Source of the DNA: Sinorhizobium sp. B11
GTDB taxonomy: Bacteria; Pseudomonadota; Alphaproteobacteria; Rhizobiales; Rhizobiaceae
Direction of reading: 5' to 3'
Assembly: GCA_039725955.1 (NCBI GenBank)
Contig: CP091034.1
Span: forward strand, 1,364,001 to 1,428,000
DNA: 64,000 bases
Both the position numbers and the translations under genes were made by a program. Each line of letters opens with the position of its first letter. Positions within the stretch are counted from its first letter, which is position 1. Positions 55,032 to 64,000 of the stretch are shown piece after piece. A model generated the notes under the pieces. It saw only the letters and a program-made list of their open reading frames with translations, was not told the origin of the DNA and did no database searches.

Positions 55032-56078
55032 ATGGATTCTTTCTTCTCGACCTATGTCTGGCCGGCGATCATCATGATCGGTCAGTCACTGCTGCTGCTC
55101 GTCTGCCTGCTGGTCTTCATCGCTTACGTCCTTCTTGCCGACCGCAAGATCTGGGCCGCGGTCCAGCTGCGCCGCGGCCCGAACGTCGTCGGTCCTTTCG
55201 GTCTGTTCCAGTCCTTCGCCGACCTCTTGAAGTTCGTCTTCAAGGAACCGGTTATTCCGGCCGGCGCCAACAAGGCGGTCTTCCTTCTTGCCCCGCTCGT
55301 GACCGTGCTTCTGGCGCTGTCGACCTGGGCGGTCGTGCCGCTCGCAGATGGCTGGGTCATTGCCAACATCAATGTCGGGATCCTCTATATCTTTGCGATC
55401 TCTTCGCTCGAAGTGTACGGCATCATCATGGGTGGCTGGGCTTCGAACTCGAAGTACCCGTTCCTCGGTGCGCTGCGCTCCGCAGCGCAGATGGTGTCCT
55501 ACGAAGTCTCGATCGGCTTCGTCATCGTCACGGTGCTTCTCTGCGTCGGTTCGCTGAACCTGACGGACATCGTCAATGCCCAGCGCACCGGTCTCGGCAC
55601 CATGATCGGCCTGCCGAACTCGTTCCTCGACTGGCACTGGCTGGCGCTGTTCCCGATGTTCGTCGTCTTCTTCATCTCCGCACTTGCCGAGACGAACCGC
55701 CCGCCCTTCGACCTTCCGGAAGCAGAATCCGAACTCGTCGCCGGCTTCATGGTCGAATACGGCTCGGCTCCGTACATGATGTTCATGCTCGGCGAATATG
55801 CGGCCGTCGTCCTGATGTGCTCGCTGACGACCATCCTCTTCCTTGGGGGCTGGCTGCCGCCGGTCGATTTCTGGCTCATCAACTGGGTGCCGGGCATCGT
55901 CTGGTTCATGGCGAAGGCGTGCCTGGTGTTCTTCATGTTCGCCATGGTCAAGGCTTTCGTGCCCCGTTACCGCTACGACCAGCTCATGCGTCTCGGCTGG
56001 AAGGTCTTCCTGCCGCTGTCGCTCGCCATGGTCATCATCGTTGCATTCGTGCTGAAACTGACGGGATGGGCAGGCTGA
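55032..56078 (+). CDS. nuoH: NADH-quinone oxidoreductase subunit H
   Basis: A 348-residue membrane subunit with eight helices that forms the quinone entry channel and connects to Nuo[24 protein letters not shown] and the acidic loop [21 protein letters not shown] are diagnostic. The operon continues with nuoI after 36 bases. Confidence 0.97.
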   Translation: MDSFFSTYVWPAIIMIGQSLLLLVCLLVFIAYVLLADRKIWAAVQLRRGPNVVGPFGLFQSFADLLKFVFKEPVIPAGANKAVFLLAPLVTVLLALSTWAVVPLADGWVIANINVGILYIFAISSLEVYGIIMGGWASNSKYPFLGALRSAAQMVSYEVSIGFVIVTVLLCVGSLNLTDIVNAQRTGLGTMIGLPNSFLDWHWLALFPMFVVFFISALAETNRPPFDLPEAESELVAGFMVEYGSAPYMMFMLGEYAAVVLMCSLTTILFLGGWLPPVDFWLINWVPGIVWFMAKACLVFFMFAMVKAFVPRYRYDQLMRLGWKVFLPLSLAMVIIVAFVLKLTGWAG

Positions 56079-56114
56079 TGTCCAACCTCGTTTCCGGCAA
56101 AATTGGAGAATAAG

Positions 56115-56606
56115 ATGGGAAGCCTGTCCGCCTCCATCAACTCGCTCTTCCTGAAGGAATTCGTCGGCGCATTCTTCCTGTCGATGCGCTACTTCTTCAA
56201 GCAGAAGGCGACGATCAACTATCCCTTCGAAAAGGGTCCGGTCAGCCCGCGCTTCCGCGGCGAGCATGCTCTGCGCCGTTACCCGAACGGTGAAGAGCGC
56301 TGCATCGCCTGCAAGCTGTGCGAAGCGATCTGTCCCGCTCAGGCGATCACCATCGAAGCCGGCCCGCGCCGCAATGACGGCACACGCCGTACGGTGCGCT
56401 ACGACATCGACATGGTGAAGTGCATCTATTGCGGCTTCTGCCAGGAGGCTTGCCCCGTCGATGCGATCGTCGAAGGCCCGAATTTCGAATTCGCCACCGA
56501 GACCCGCGAAGAGCTCTACTTCGACAAGCAGAGGCTTCTCGAAAACGGCGACCGGTGGGAGCGTGAAATCGCCCGCAATATGGCGATCGACGCGCCCTAT
56601 CGTTGA
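56115..56606 (+). CDS. nuoI: NADH-quinone oxidoreductase subunit I
   Basis: A 163-residue ferredoxin-like subunit holding clusters N6a and N6b. Two complete 4Fe-4S motifs are seen: [15 protein letters not shown] and [15 protein letters not shown]. The ATG at 56115, preceded by GGAGAATA, is preferred to a TTG four codons earlier. A 143-base gap with no gene precedes nuoJ. Confidence 0.97.
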   Translation: MGSLSASINSLFLKEFVGAFFLSMRYFFKQKATINYPFEKGPVSPRFRGEHALRRYPNGEERCIACKLCEAICPAQAITIEAGPRRNDGTRRTVRYDIDMVKCIYCGFCQEACPVDAIVEGPNFEFATETREELYFDKQRLLENGDRWEREIARNMAIDAPYR

Positions 56607-56749
56607 TTGAAATTTGAAATGCCGCGGGAAGGGTGCTCAACGCCCGCCGCGGTCAACGTGCACCGGGGCTTTGCCGGCGAATGCTGTGCGAAGTCCTATC
56701 GGGCAGGGAAACTCCCGGCTGCCCGGGGGAAGATGAAAAAGGCACCAAC

Positions 56750-57367
56750 ATGGGTCTGCAGGCTCTATTTTTCTATCTTTTCGCCTTTGTCGCGATAGCG
56801 TCGGCGTTCATGGTCATCTGGGCGAAGAACCCGGTTCACTCGGTTCTGTTCCTGATCCTGGTGTTCTTCAATGCAGCCGGTCTCTTCCTGCTGCTGGGTG
56901 CAGAATTCCTGGCGATGATCCTGCTCGTCGTCTATGTGGGCGCGGTCGCGGTTCTCTTCCTCTTCGTGGTGATGATGCTTGACATCGACTTCACCGAGCT
57001 TCGCGCCGGTGTTCTCGAATATGCGCCGATCGGCGCGCTGATCGGTCTCATCCTCGCAGCCGAACTCATCGTCGTCGTCGGCGGCAGCGCGATCTCGCCC
57101 GAGATTGCCAAGACCGTCGCCATGCCGATCCCGGCGCTGACCGAACGCACCAATACGGCGGCACTCGGCAACGTGCTCTATACGAACTACGTCTACTTCT
57201 TCGAGATCGCCGGTCTGGTCCTGCTGGTCGCCATGATCGGCGCGATCGTGCTGACGCTGAAGCATCGCACCAATATCAAGCGGCAGAATATCGCCCGCCA
57301 GGTTGCCCGCACGCCTGCCACCGCCGTCGAGGTGATCAAGGTCAAGCCGGGCCAGGGCGTAAGCTGA
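56750..57367 (+). CDS. nuoJ: NADH-quinone oxidoreductase subunit J
   Basis: A 205-residue membrane subunit with five helices. [20 protein letters not shown] and [21 protein letters not shown] contain the pi-bulge region near the proton path. The start at 56750 is chosen because it begins directly with the first helix; a much earlier in-frame start (56633) would add an unrelated Arg/Gly-rich leader. nuoK follows after 25 bases. Confidence 0.95.
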   Translation: MGLQALFFYLFAFVAIASAFMVIWAKNPVHSVLFLILVFFNAAGLFLLLGAEFLAMILLVVYVGAVAVLFLFVVMMLDIDFTELRAGVLEYAPIGALIGLILAAELIVVVGGSAISPEIAKTVAMPIPALTERTNTAALGNVLYTNYVYFFEIAGLVLLVAMIGAIVLTLKHRTNIKRQNIARQVARTPATAVEVIKVKPGQGVS

Positions 57368-57392
57368 GCCGAGAGGTCAAGGAACAAAGAAC

Positions 57393-57701
57393 ATGGTCAT
57401 CGGACTTTCCCATTATCTCACGGTCAGCGCCATCCTCTTCACGATCGGCATCTTCGGCATCTTCCTGAACCGGAAGAACATCATCGTCATCCTGATGTCG
57501 GTCGAATTGATCCTGCTGGCGGTCAACATCAACATGGTCGCCTTCTCGTCGTTCCTCAACGACATCGTCGGCCAGGTGTTCGCACTGTTCATTCTGACCG
57601 TTGCTGCTGCTGAAGCGGCGATCGGTCTTGCAATTCTCGTTGTCTTCTACCGTAACCGCGGTTCGATCGCGGTCGAAGACGTCAATATGATGAAGGGCTG
57701 A
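57393..57701 (+). CDS. nuoK: NADH-quinone oxidoreductase subunit K
   Basis: A 102-residue membrane subunit with three helices. The conserved membrane glutamates lie in [18 protein letters not shown] and in the [18 protein letters not shown] helix, both thought to take part in proton translocation. nuoL starts seven bases after the stop. Confidence 0.96.
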   Translation: MVIGLSHYLTVSAILFTIGIFGIFLNRKNIIVILMSVELILLAVNINMVAFSSFLNDIVGQVFALFILTVAAAEAAIGLAILVVFYRNRGSIAVEDVNMMKG

Positions 57702-57708
57702 GCGGCTC

Positions 57709-59706
57709 ATGTTCCTCTATAAGGCTATCGTCTTCCTTCCCCTGATCGGCGCGATCATCGCTGGCCTCTTCGGCCGTGCGATCGGCGCCAAGGCGTCGGA
57801 ATATGTCACCAGCGGCCTGATGATCATCGCCGCCATCCTGTCCTGGGTCGTCTTCTTCACGGTTGCGCTCGGCCATCCCGAGGGCGTGATCAAGGTCGAG
57901 GTTCTGCGCTGGATCCAATCCGGCGGCATCGACGTCTCCTGGTCGCTCCGCGTCGACACGCTGACCTCGGTCATGCTGATCGTCGTCAACACGGTCTCGA
58001 CGCTCGTGCACATCTACTCGATCGGTTACATGCATACCGATCCGCACCGTCCGCGTTTCTTCGCCTATCTCTCGCTCTTCACCTTCGCCATGCTCATGCT
58101 GGTGACGTCCGACAACCTCGCCCAGATGTTCTTCGGCTGGGAAGGCGTTGGTCTGGCCTCGTATCTGCTGATCGGCTTCTGGTATAAGAAGCCTTCGGCA
58201 TCGGCTGCTGCAATGAAGGCCTTCATCGTCAACCGCGTCGGCGACTTCGGTTTCGTGCTCGGTATTGCCACCGTCTTTGTGCTGTTCGGCTCGATCAACC
58301 TCGACACGATCTTCGCCAATGCTTCGACCTTCGCTCCGGCTGAAGGCGGCGGTGAAGCCGGCGAGGTGATCCTGAACCTCTTCGGCATGCATCTCGACAA
58401 GGCTCATGCGCTGACCGGCGCCTGCCTGCTGCTCTTCATGGGCGCGATGGGTAAGTCGGCGCAGTTCCTGCTGCACACCTGGCTGCCGGACGCCATGGAA
58501 GGCCCGACGCCGGTTTCCGCACTCATCCATGCCGCAACCATGGTGACCGCCGGCGTCTTCCTCGTCGCCCGCATGTCGCCGATCTTCGAACTCTCGCATG
58601 ATGCGCTCGTCGTCGTGACGATCATCGGCGCGATCACCGCATTCTTCGCGGCGACCGTCGGCCTCGTGCAGAACGACATCAAGCGCGTCATCGCTTACTC
58701 GACCTGCTCGCAGCTCGGTTACATGTTCGTCGCTCTCGGCGTCGGTGCCTATGGCGCGGCAATCTTCCACCTCTTCACGCATGCCTTCTTCAAGGCTCTG
58801 CTCTTCCTCTGCGCCGGTTCGGTTATCCACGCCGTCGACGGTGAGCAGGACATGCGCTACATGGGTGGCCTGCGTCCGCACATCAAGGTGACGTTCTGGA
58901 TGATGATGATCGGCACGCTGGCGATTACCGGTGTCGGCATTCCCTTCACCCCGATCGGCTTTGCCGGCTTCTTCTCGAAGGACGTCATCATCGAGGCCGC
59001 CTATGCGTCGCACTCGCCGGTCGCTGGCTTTGCCTTCACACTGCTGGTCATCGCTGCTCTCTTCACGAGCTTCTATTCCTGGCGTCTGATCTTCATGACC
59101 TTCTTCGGCAAGCCGCGTGCTTCCCACGAAGTCATGCATCACGTCCACGAATCGCCGCAGGTCATGCTGGTGCCGCTCTACATCCTCGCCATCGGCGCGG
59201 TTGTTGCCGGCTTCCTCTTCGAAGGCCGCTTCTACGGCGAGGAGTATGCCGAGTTCTGGAAGGGTGCGCTTTTCACAGGCGCCGAGAACGAACTGGTGGA
59301 AGAGTTCCATCACGTCCCGGCCTGGGTCGGTCTCAGCCCCTTCATTGCCATGCTGCTCGGCTTCGTGATCGCCTGGTACATGTACATCAAGTCGCCCTCG
59401 ACGCCGCGCAAGCTCGCCGAGCAGCATCGTGTGCTTTACCAGTTCCTGCTCAACAAATGGTACTTCGACGAGCTCTACGACTTCCTCTTCGTCCGCACTG
59501 CCAAGGCGCTTGGCAACTTCCTGTGGAAGAAGGGTGACGTCGGTGTCATCGATACCTACGGTCCGAACGGCGTCGCTGCTCGCGTGGTCAACGTCACTGA
59601 TCGCGTCGTGCGCCTGCAGACCGGTTACCTCTATCACTATGCCTTCGCGATGCTGATCGGCATTGCGGCGCTCGTTACCTGGATGATGCTCGGGAGTTCC
59701 TTCTGA
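57709..59706 (+). CDS. nuoL: NADH-quinone oxidoreductase subunit L
   Basis: A 665-residue antiporter-like subunit with about 16 helices and a C-terminal lateral helix. [44 protein letters not shown] and [20 protein letters not shown] carry the key Glu and Lys residues of proton pumping. Its stop overlaps the nuoM start (TGATG). Confidence 0.97.
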   Translation: MFLYKAIVFLPLIGAIIAGLFGRAIGAKASEYVTSGLMIIAAILSWVVFFTVALGHPEGVIKVEVLRWIQSGGIDVSWSLRVDTLTSVMLIVVNTVSTLVHIYSIGYMHTDPHRPRFFAYLSLFTFAMLMLVTSDNLAQMFFGWEGVGLASYLLIGFWYKKPSASAAAMKAFIVNRVGDFGFVLGIATVFVLFGSINLDTIFANASTFAPAEGGGEAGEVILNLFGMHLDKAHALTGACLLLFMGAMGKSAQFLLHTWLPDAMEGPTPVSALIHAATMVTAGVFLVARMSPIFELSHDALVVVTIIGAITAFFAATVGLVQNDIKRVIAYSTCSQLGYMFVALGVGAYGAAIFHLFTHAFFKALLFLCAGSVIHAVDGEQDMRYMGGLRPHIKVTFWMMMIGTLAITGVGIPFTPIGFAGFFSKDVIIEAAYASHSPVAGFAFTLLVIAALFTSFYSWRLIFMTFFGKPRASHEVMHHVHESPQVMLVPLYILAIGAVVAGFLFEGRFYGEEYAEFWKGALFTGAENELVEEFHHVPAWVGLSPFIAMLLGFVIAWYMYIKSPSTPRKLAEQHRVLYQFLLNKWYFDELYDFLFVRTAKALGNFLWKKGDVGVIDTYGPNGVAARVVNVTDRVVRLQTGYLYHYAFAMLIGIAALVTWMMLGSSF

Positions 59707-61217
59707 TGACCGATTGGCCTATTCTTTCAACGGTCACCTTCCTGCCGCTCGTCGGCGTGGTGCTCCTGTTGCTGATGAACGGCGAAACCGAGAACGGTCG
59801 CAAGAACGTGCTGTGGATCTCCTTGATCACCACGGTCTTCACCTTCATCGTCTCGCTCTTCATCTGGATCGGCTTCGATAACGCCAATCCGGGCTTCCAG
59901 ATGATCGAGCAGCATAGCTGGCTCGGCACCGGCATCGGCTACCATGTCGGCGTCGACGGCATCTCCATGCTGTTCATCATCCTCTCGACCTTCCTGATGC
60001 CCTTCTGCGTGCTCGCAAGCTGGCTCTCGATCGAGAAGCGATTGAAGGAATACATGATCGCCTTCCTCATCCTCGAAGTGATGATGGTCGGTGTCTTCGT
60101 CTCGCTTGATATCGTTCTCTTCTACGTCTTCTTCGAAGGCGGCCTCATCCCGATGTTCCTGATCATCGGCGTCTGGGGTGGTGCGAACCGCGTCTACGCG
60201 AGCTACAAGTTCTTCCTCTACACGCTGCTCGGCTCGGTGCTGATGCTGCTCGCCATCATGGCCATGTACTGGCAGGCCGGCACGACCGATATCGCCCAGC
60301 TTCTGGACTACAAGTTCCCGCCGGCGATGCAGACCTGGCTGTGGCTTGCCTTCTTCGCCTCCTTCGCGGTGAAGATGCCGATGTGGCCGGTCCACACCTG
60401 GCTCCCCGACGCACACGTCCAGGCGCCGACGGCCGGCTCCGTCATCCTGGCAGGCGTGCTCCTGAAGCTCGGTGGCTACGGCCTGATCCGGTTCTCGATT
60501 GGCATGTTCCCGGTCGCATCAGATCATTTCGCGCCGCTGGTCTTCGCGCTCTCCGTCATCGCCATCATCTACACTTCGCTGGTCGCGATGATGCAGGACG
60601 ACATCAAGAAGCTGATCGCCTATTCCTCGGTTGCTCACATGGGCTACGTGACGATGGGCATCTTCGCTGCCAACGCGCAGGGCCTGCAGGGTTCGATCTT
60701 CCAGATGCTGTCGCACGGCATCGTCTCCGGTGCACTCTTCCTCTGCGTCGGCGTCGTCTATGACCGCACCCACACCCGTGAGATCGCGGCCTACGGCGGC
60801 CTGGTCAACAACATGCCGAAATATGCCGTCGCCCTCATGGTCTTCACCATGGCAAACGTCGGCCTTCCGGGCACGTCGGGCTTCATCGGCGAATTCCTGA
60901 CGCTGATCGGCGTCTTCCGCGCCAATACCTGGGTTGCGCTCTTTGCCGCCACCGGCGTCATCCTTTCGGCCGCCTATGCGCTCTGGCTCTATCGCCGGGT
61001 GATCTTTGGCGCGCTGGAGAAGGAAAAGCTGAAGGCTCTGCTCGACCTTTCACCGCGTGAACAGATCATCCTTTACCCGATGATTGCGCTCACCATCTTC
61101 TTCGGTGTCTATCCGGCTCCGGTCTTCGATGCGACCGCAGCTTCCGTAGACCATCTGATCAACAGCTATTCGGCCGCAGTGCAGGCAGCGCAGAATGTTG
61201 CGCTGTCCATGAAATGA
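59706..61217 (+). CDS. nuoM: NADH-quinone oxidoreductase subunit M
   Basis: A 503-residue antiporter-like subunit with 14 helices. [42 protein letters not shown] and [20 protein letters not shown] hold the conserved glutamate and lysines. It is tightly coupled to nuoL; nuoN follows after 14 bases. Confidence 0.97.
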   Translation: MTDWPILSTVTFLPLVGVVLLLLMNGETENGRKNVLWISLITTVFTFIVSLFIWIGFDNANPGFQMIEQHSWLGTGIGYHVGVDGISMLFIILSTFLMPFCVLASWLSIEKRLKEYMIAFLILEVMMVGVFVSLDIVLFYVFFEGGLIPMFLIIGVWGGANRVYASYKFFLYTLLGSVLMLLAIMAMYWQAGTTDIAQLLDYKFPPAMQTWLWLAFFASFAVKMPMWPVHTWLPDAHVQAPTAGSVILAGVLLKLGGYGLIRFSIGMFPVASDHFAPLVFALSVIAIIYTSLVAMMQDDIKKLIAYSSVAHMGYVTMGIFAANAQGLQGSIFQMLSHGIVSGALFLCVGVVYDRTHTREIAAYGGLVNNMPKYAVALMVFTMANVGLPGTSGFIGEFLTLIGVFRANTWVALFAATGVILSAAYALWLYRRVIFGALEKEKLKALLDLSPREQIILYPMIALTIFFGVYPAPVFDATAASVDHLINSYSAAVQAAQNVALSMK

Positions 61218-61231
61218 CGGGACTTTAGGAC

Positions 61232-62677
61232 ATGACTGCTGAAACAATCTCCCTGAGCCTGTACCTGTCCGCGCCGGAAATCATCCTCGCGATCGGTGCT
61301 CTCGTCCTGCTCATGATCGGCGTCTTTGCGGGTGAGCGGTCCGGTCCGCTTGTCAGCACGCTGGCAATGATCGTGATTGCCATCTCTGGCCTTTGGCTGA
61401 TCTTCATCCCTGGTGACGGCCTTGCCTATGGCGGGGTCTATGTCGCCGACGGCTTCGCCCGCTTCATGAAGGTTCTGGCACTGATCGGCTCCCTCGTGGC
61501 GCTGTTCATGTCGATGGGTCATGCGCGGGAAAACCAGCTCGACAAGTTCGAGTTCCCGGTTCTCTTGGTGCTCTGCACGCTCGGCATCATGCTGATGATC
61601 TCGGCCAACGATCTGATCGCGCTCTACCTCGGCCTCGAACTGCAGTCGCTCGCGATCTACGTCATCGCTGCGATCAACCGCGATAGCCTGAAGTCGACCG
61701 AAGCCGGTTTGAAGTACTTCGTTCTGGGTGCGCTCTCCTCGGGCATGCTGCTCTACGGCATGTCGCTGGTTTACGGTTTCACTGGCCATACGCATTTTGC
61801 TGACGTCGCCCAAGCGCTGACGGTGGAAGGCGCGCGGTCGCTCGGCCTCGTCTTCGGCCTCGTCTTCATCCTCGCCGGCATCGCCTTCAAGATCTCGGCC
61901 GTTCCCTTCCATATGTGGACGCCGGACGTCTATGAAGGCGCGCCGACCCCGGTCACCGCCTTCCTGGCGAGTGCACCGAAGGTCGCTGCGATGGCGATGA
62001 TGACCCGCATTGTCATCACTGCCTTCGAGCCGGTGCTGACCGACTGGCAGCAGGTCGTCGTCTTCATATCGATTGCCTCCATGCTGCTCGGTTCGTTTGC
62101 TGCCATCGGCCAGAAGAACATCAAGCGACTGATGGCCTATTCCTCGATCGGTCACATGGGGTACGCGCTGGTCGGCCTTGCAGCCGGAAACCAGACGGGC
62201 GTCACCGGCGTCATGCTCTATATGGCGATCTACATGGTCATGACCCTCGGCTCCTTCGCGATCATCATGTCGATGCGCCGCAAGGATGGCACCGTCGTCG
62301 AGAACGTCAGCGATCTCGCCGGCTTGTCCGCAACGAACCCCTTCATGGCGGTGGTGCTGACCGCGCTGATGTTCTCGCTTGCCGGTATCCCGCCGCTTGC
62401 CGGCTTCTTCGCGAAGTACTTCGTCTTCGTTGCCGCCATCGAGGCCAAGCTCTATGCGCTCGCCGTCATCGGTGTTCTTGCGTCTGTCGTCGGCGCTTAC
62501 TACTACCTGCGCGTCATTAAGCTGATGTGGTTCGATGAGGCGACCGGTGAATTCGCTCGCGTCTCCGGATCGCTGCGTCTCGTCTTCGGTCTTTCCGGCC
62601 TCTTCGTTGCAGCCTATGTTCTCATCGGTGGTCCGATCGGCGGCGCGGCCGAGCTTGCTGCGGCGACGCTCTTTTGA
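61232..62677 (+). CDS. nuoN: NADH-quinone oxidoreductase subunit N
   Basis: A 481-residue antiporter-like subunit with 14 helices. [41 protein letters not shown] and [20 protein letters not shown] are the conserved segments. It closes the nuo set; the birA start overlaps its stop by one base. Confidence 0.97.
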   Translation: MTAETISLSLYLSAPEIILAIGALVLLMIGVFAGERSGPLVSTLAMIVIAISGLWLIFIPGDGLAYGGVYVADGFARFMKVLALIGSLVALFMSMGHARENQLDKFEFPVLLVLCTLGIMLMISANDLIALYLGLELQSLAIYVIAAINRDSLKSTEAGLKYFVLGALSSGMLLYGMSLVYGFTGHTHFADVAQALTVEGARSLGLVFGLVFILAGIAFKISAVPFHMWTPDVYEGAPTPVTAFLASAPKVAAMAMMTRIVITAFEPVLTDWQQVVVFISIASMLLGSFAAIGQKNIKRLMAYSSIGHMGYALVGLAAGNQTGVTGVMLYMAIYMVMTLGSFAIIMSMRRKDGTVVENVSDLAGLSATNPFMAVVLTALMFSLAGIPPLAGFFAKYFVFVAAIEAKLYALAVIGVLASVVGAYYYLRVIKLMWFDEATGEFARVSGSLRLVFGLSGLFVAAYVLIGGPIGGAAELAAATLF

Positions 62678-63441
62678 TGGCTTCCGACAAGCGGCGCCGG
62701 ATATCGCTCGGCGATATCAGGCACGAGGCCTTGTCGGATACTGCGTCGACCAACACGGAATGCCTTGCCCGGGCTCGGGCAGGGGACAGCGGTCTGCTCT
62801 GGGTGACCGCTGAACGACAGACCGGCGGCCGGGGCCGCCGGGGCCGTCCCTGGGTTTCAGAGCGCGGCAATCTCTATGCCTCGCTTCTCCTTATCGATCC
62901 GGCGCCGATGGAGCGCCTTGCCTCCCTGCCGCTGGCAATCGCGGTTGCCGTGCATCAGGCGATCCGCAGCGTCTTGCCGCCAGGTGCGGAGCCGCTGGAG
63001 GTGAAGTGGCCGAATGATATCCTGATCGGACGCAAGAAGACCTGCGGCATCCTCGTGGAAGGCGAACGGCTGGCGGACGGCCGCCATGCTGTCGTGATCG
63101 GCATCGGCATCAATGTATCGGTCATGCCCGACAATCCCATCTATCCCGTCACCTGCCTGCGCGATCAGGGAAGTGCGGCTTCGCCCGAGGAGCTCTTCGC
63201 CCATCTGTTTGCATCCATGGCCGAGACGCTGGATATCTGGGATGGAGGGCAAGGCATTGCCGAGGTCACGGCCCGATGGCGCGCTGTCGCCTGCGGTATT
63301 GGCGAAAAGATAACCGTTAATCTGCCGGACAGGTCGATTTCCGGATATTTCGCCGGAATAGATGATAATGGCCTGTTGATGCTCGATACCGGCACGGGCA
63401 GGATGATGCCGATTGCGGCCGGCGATGTATTCTTTGGATAG
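62677..63441 (+). CDS. birA: Biotin-[acetyl-CoA-carboxylase] ligase
   Basis: A 254-residue cytosolic enzyme that activates biotin to biotinyl-AMP and attaches it to the carboxylase carrier protein. The nucleotide loop GGRGRRGRPWVSERGNLYAS and VKWPNDILIGRKKTCGILVEG with GIGINV are diagnostic. There is no N-terminal winged helix, so this is the monofunctional form that does not act as a repressor. The ATG at 62677 uses the last base of the nuoN stop, so it is probably translated from the nuo transcript. Confidence 0.94.
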   Translation: MASDKRRRISLGDIRHEALSDTASTNTECLARARAGDSGLLWVTAERQTGGRGRRGRPWVSERGNLYASLLLIDPAPMERLASLPLAIAVAVHQAIRSVLPPGAEPLEVKWPNDILIGRKKTCGILVEGERLADGRHAVVIGIGINVSVMPDNPIYPVTCLRDQGSAASPEELFAHLFASMAETLDIWDGGQGIAEVTARWRAVACGIGEKITVNLPDRSISGYFAGIDDNGLLMLDTGTGRMMPIAAGDVFFG

Positions 63442-63459
63442 TGGAAAAAAACAAACATT

Positions 63460-64000
63460 ATGGCGAAACAGGACGAACTGGTATTTCTGCCCCTGGGCGG
63501 CGTCGGAGAGATTGGCATGAATCTCGCGCTGTACGGCTACGGCCCGGCGGATCATCGCCAGTGGATCATGGTGGATTGCGGCGTCACCTTTCCGGGCCCG
63601 GATCTGCCGGGTGTCGATCTCGTCCTGCCGGATATCCGCTTCCTCGCCAATGAGCGAAAGAACCTCAAGGCGATCATCATCACCCACGCCCATGAGGATC
63701 ACTACGGAGCGCTCGCCGATCTCTGGCCGGGCCTCAATGTTCCGGTCTATGCCTCGCCCTTCACGGCGGGCCTGCTGGAAGCCAAGCGCAATTTCGAGAA
63801 GGACGCGATCGGCGAGGTGCCGGTGACCATTTTCAAGGCCGGCGACAAGATCAATGCCGGCCCCTTCAGCATCGAGGGTGTGGCCGTCAATCATTCGATC
63901 CCCGAGCCGATGTCGCTGATGATCCGCACGCCACTCGGCAATGTCATCCACACGGGCGACTGGAAGATCGACCACGAACCTTCGCTCGGGCCGCTGACCG
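63460..64000 (+). CDS. rnj: Ribonuclease J, 3' truncated by the window edge
   Basis: The first 180 codons of a metallo-beta-lactamase/beta-CASP RNase. LVFLPLGGVGEIGMNLALYG, VDCGVTFPGPDLPGVDLVLPD and the zinc-binding THAHEDHYGAL are diagnostic of RNase J, which has 5' exo- and endonuclease activity in mRNA decay and rRNA maturation. IHTGDWKID near the edge is the next metal-site strand. It starts 18 bases after birA, in the conserved nuoN-birA-rnj order of Rhizobiales. The beta-CASP domain lies outside the window. Confidence 0.93.
   Translation, partial: MAKQDELVFLPLGGVGEIGMNLALYGYGPADHRQWIMVDCGVTFPGPDLPGVDLVLPDIRFLANERKNLKAIIITHAHEDHYGALADLWPGLNVPVYASPFTAGLLEAKRNFEKDAIGEVPVTIFKAGDKINAGPFSIEGVAVNHSIPEPMSLMIRTPLGNVIHTGDWKIDHEPSLGPLT

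Overview
The window is chromosomal DNA of an alphaproteobacterium, very probably Rhizobium or a close member of the Rhizobiaceae. The evidence is the high G+C coding sequence, the nuo operon with rhizobial-type insertions followed by birA and rnj, the clpP-clpX-lon-hupB block, type 2 argC beside speB, an FMN riboswitch in front of a RibN-type riboflavin transporter, and two canonical PhoB boxes. No plasmid, phage, insertion sequence or CRISPR array is visible. About 66 genes are described, including two interrupted ones, a possible third relic, several small genes and two genes cut by the window edges.

Layout. 1-3.6 kb: the 3' part of an ExoP/Wzz-type polysaccharide co-polymerase and a BioF2/CelD-like acetyltransferase, probably the end of a surface-polysaccharide locus. 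3.7-8.7 kb: ctaA (heme A synthase), an outer-membrane beta-barrel gene interrupted by an amber codon, an exported choloylglycine-hydrolase-like enzyme, a tiny lipoprotein, ubiA and a glyoxalase-fold protein. 8.7-16.1 kb: a leftward run with an MsbA-like ABC exporter, a DUF4239 protein, a TauE-type permease, argC, speB overlapped by a small monooxygenase-fold gene, and a CmlA/FloR-like drug exporter. 16.3-25.7 kb: rplM-rpsI, a crotonase-like protein without the usual catalytic glutamates, an EamA transporter, an AT-rich patch that may hold a LuxR-type relic, metY, a small exported protein flanked by a diverged direct repeat, a cupin and a CHASE4-GGDEF-EAL protein. 25.9-29.9 kb: a PhoB-box-driven pstSCAB operon that ends without phoU or phoB. 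29.9-32.5 kb: a cytochrome P450 and a membrane diguanylate cyclase. 32.8-38.5 kb: the clpP, clpX, lon, hupB proteostasis/nucleoid block. 38.5-42 kb: FMN riboswitch-ribN, then a phytase-like exported protein behind a perfect PhoB box. 42-45.7 kb: LysR/MDR oxidoreductase pair, an aldo-keto reductase and a frameshifted cupin. 46.0-46.2 kb: two identical tRNA-Asp genes. 46.5-62.7 kb: nuoA-N with two extra genes, followed by birA and rnj (cut by the right edge).

How the genes work together. The nuo genes encode all subunits of proton-pumping complex I; ctaA (heme A) and ubiA (ubiquinone) feed the same respiratory chain. pstSCAB and the phytase-like gene look like two members of one PhoB regulon: high-affinity phosphate uptake and possible release of phosphate from organic esters. 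clpP/clpX/lon form the ATP-dependent proteolysis set. Two c-di-GMP enzymes lie close to the phosphate genes.

The most notable observations are: two apparent gene lesions (an amber codon in the outer-membrane protein gene, and a G5 run that shifts the cupin frame); a perfect PhoB box in front of the phytase-like gene; a helix-hairpin-helix-like module that occurs twice inside the nuo operon, once fused to NuoE and once in a separate membrane-associated protein; a CmlA/FloR-like exporter in a housekeeping neighbourhood; and a diverged repeat pair with strong palindromes around a small exported protein. I did not find a clearly undescribed multi-gene system. The NuoE-type modules are the nearest candidate.
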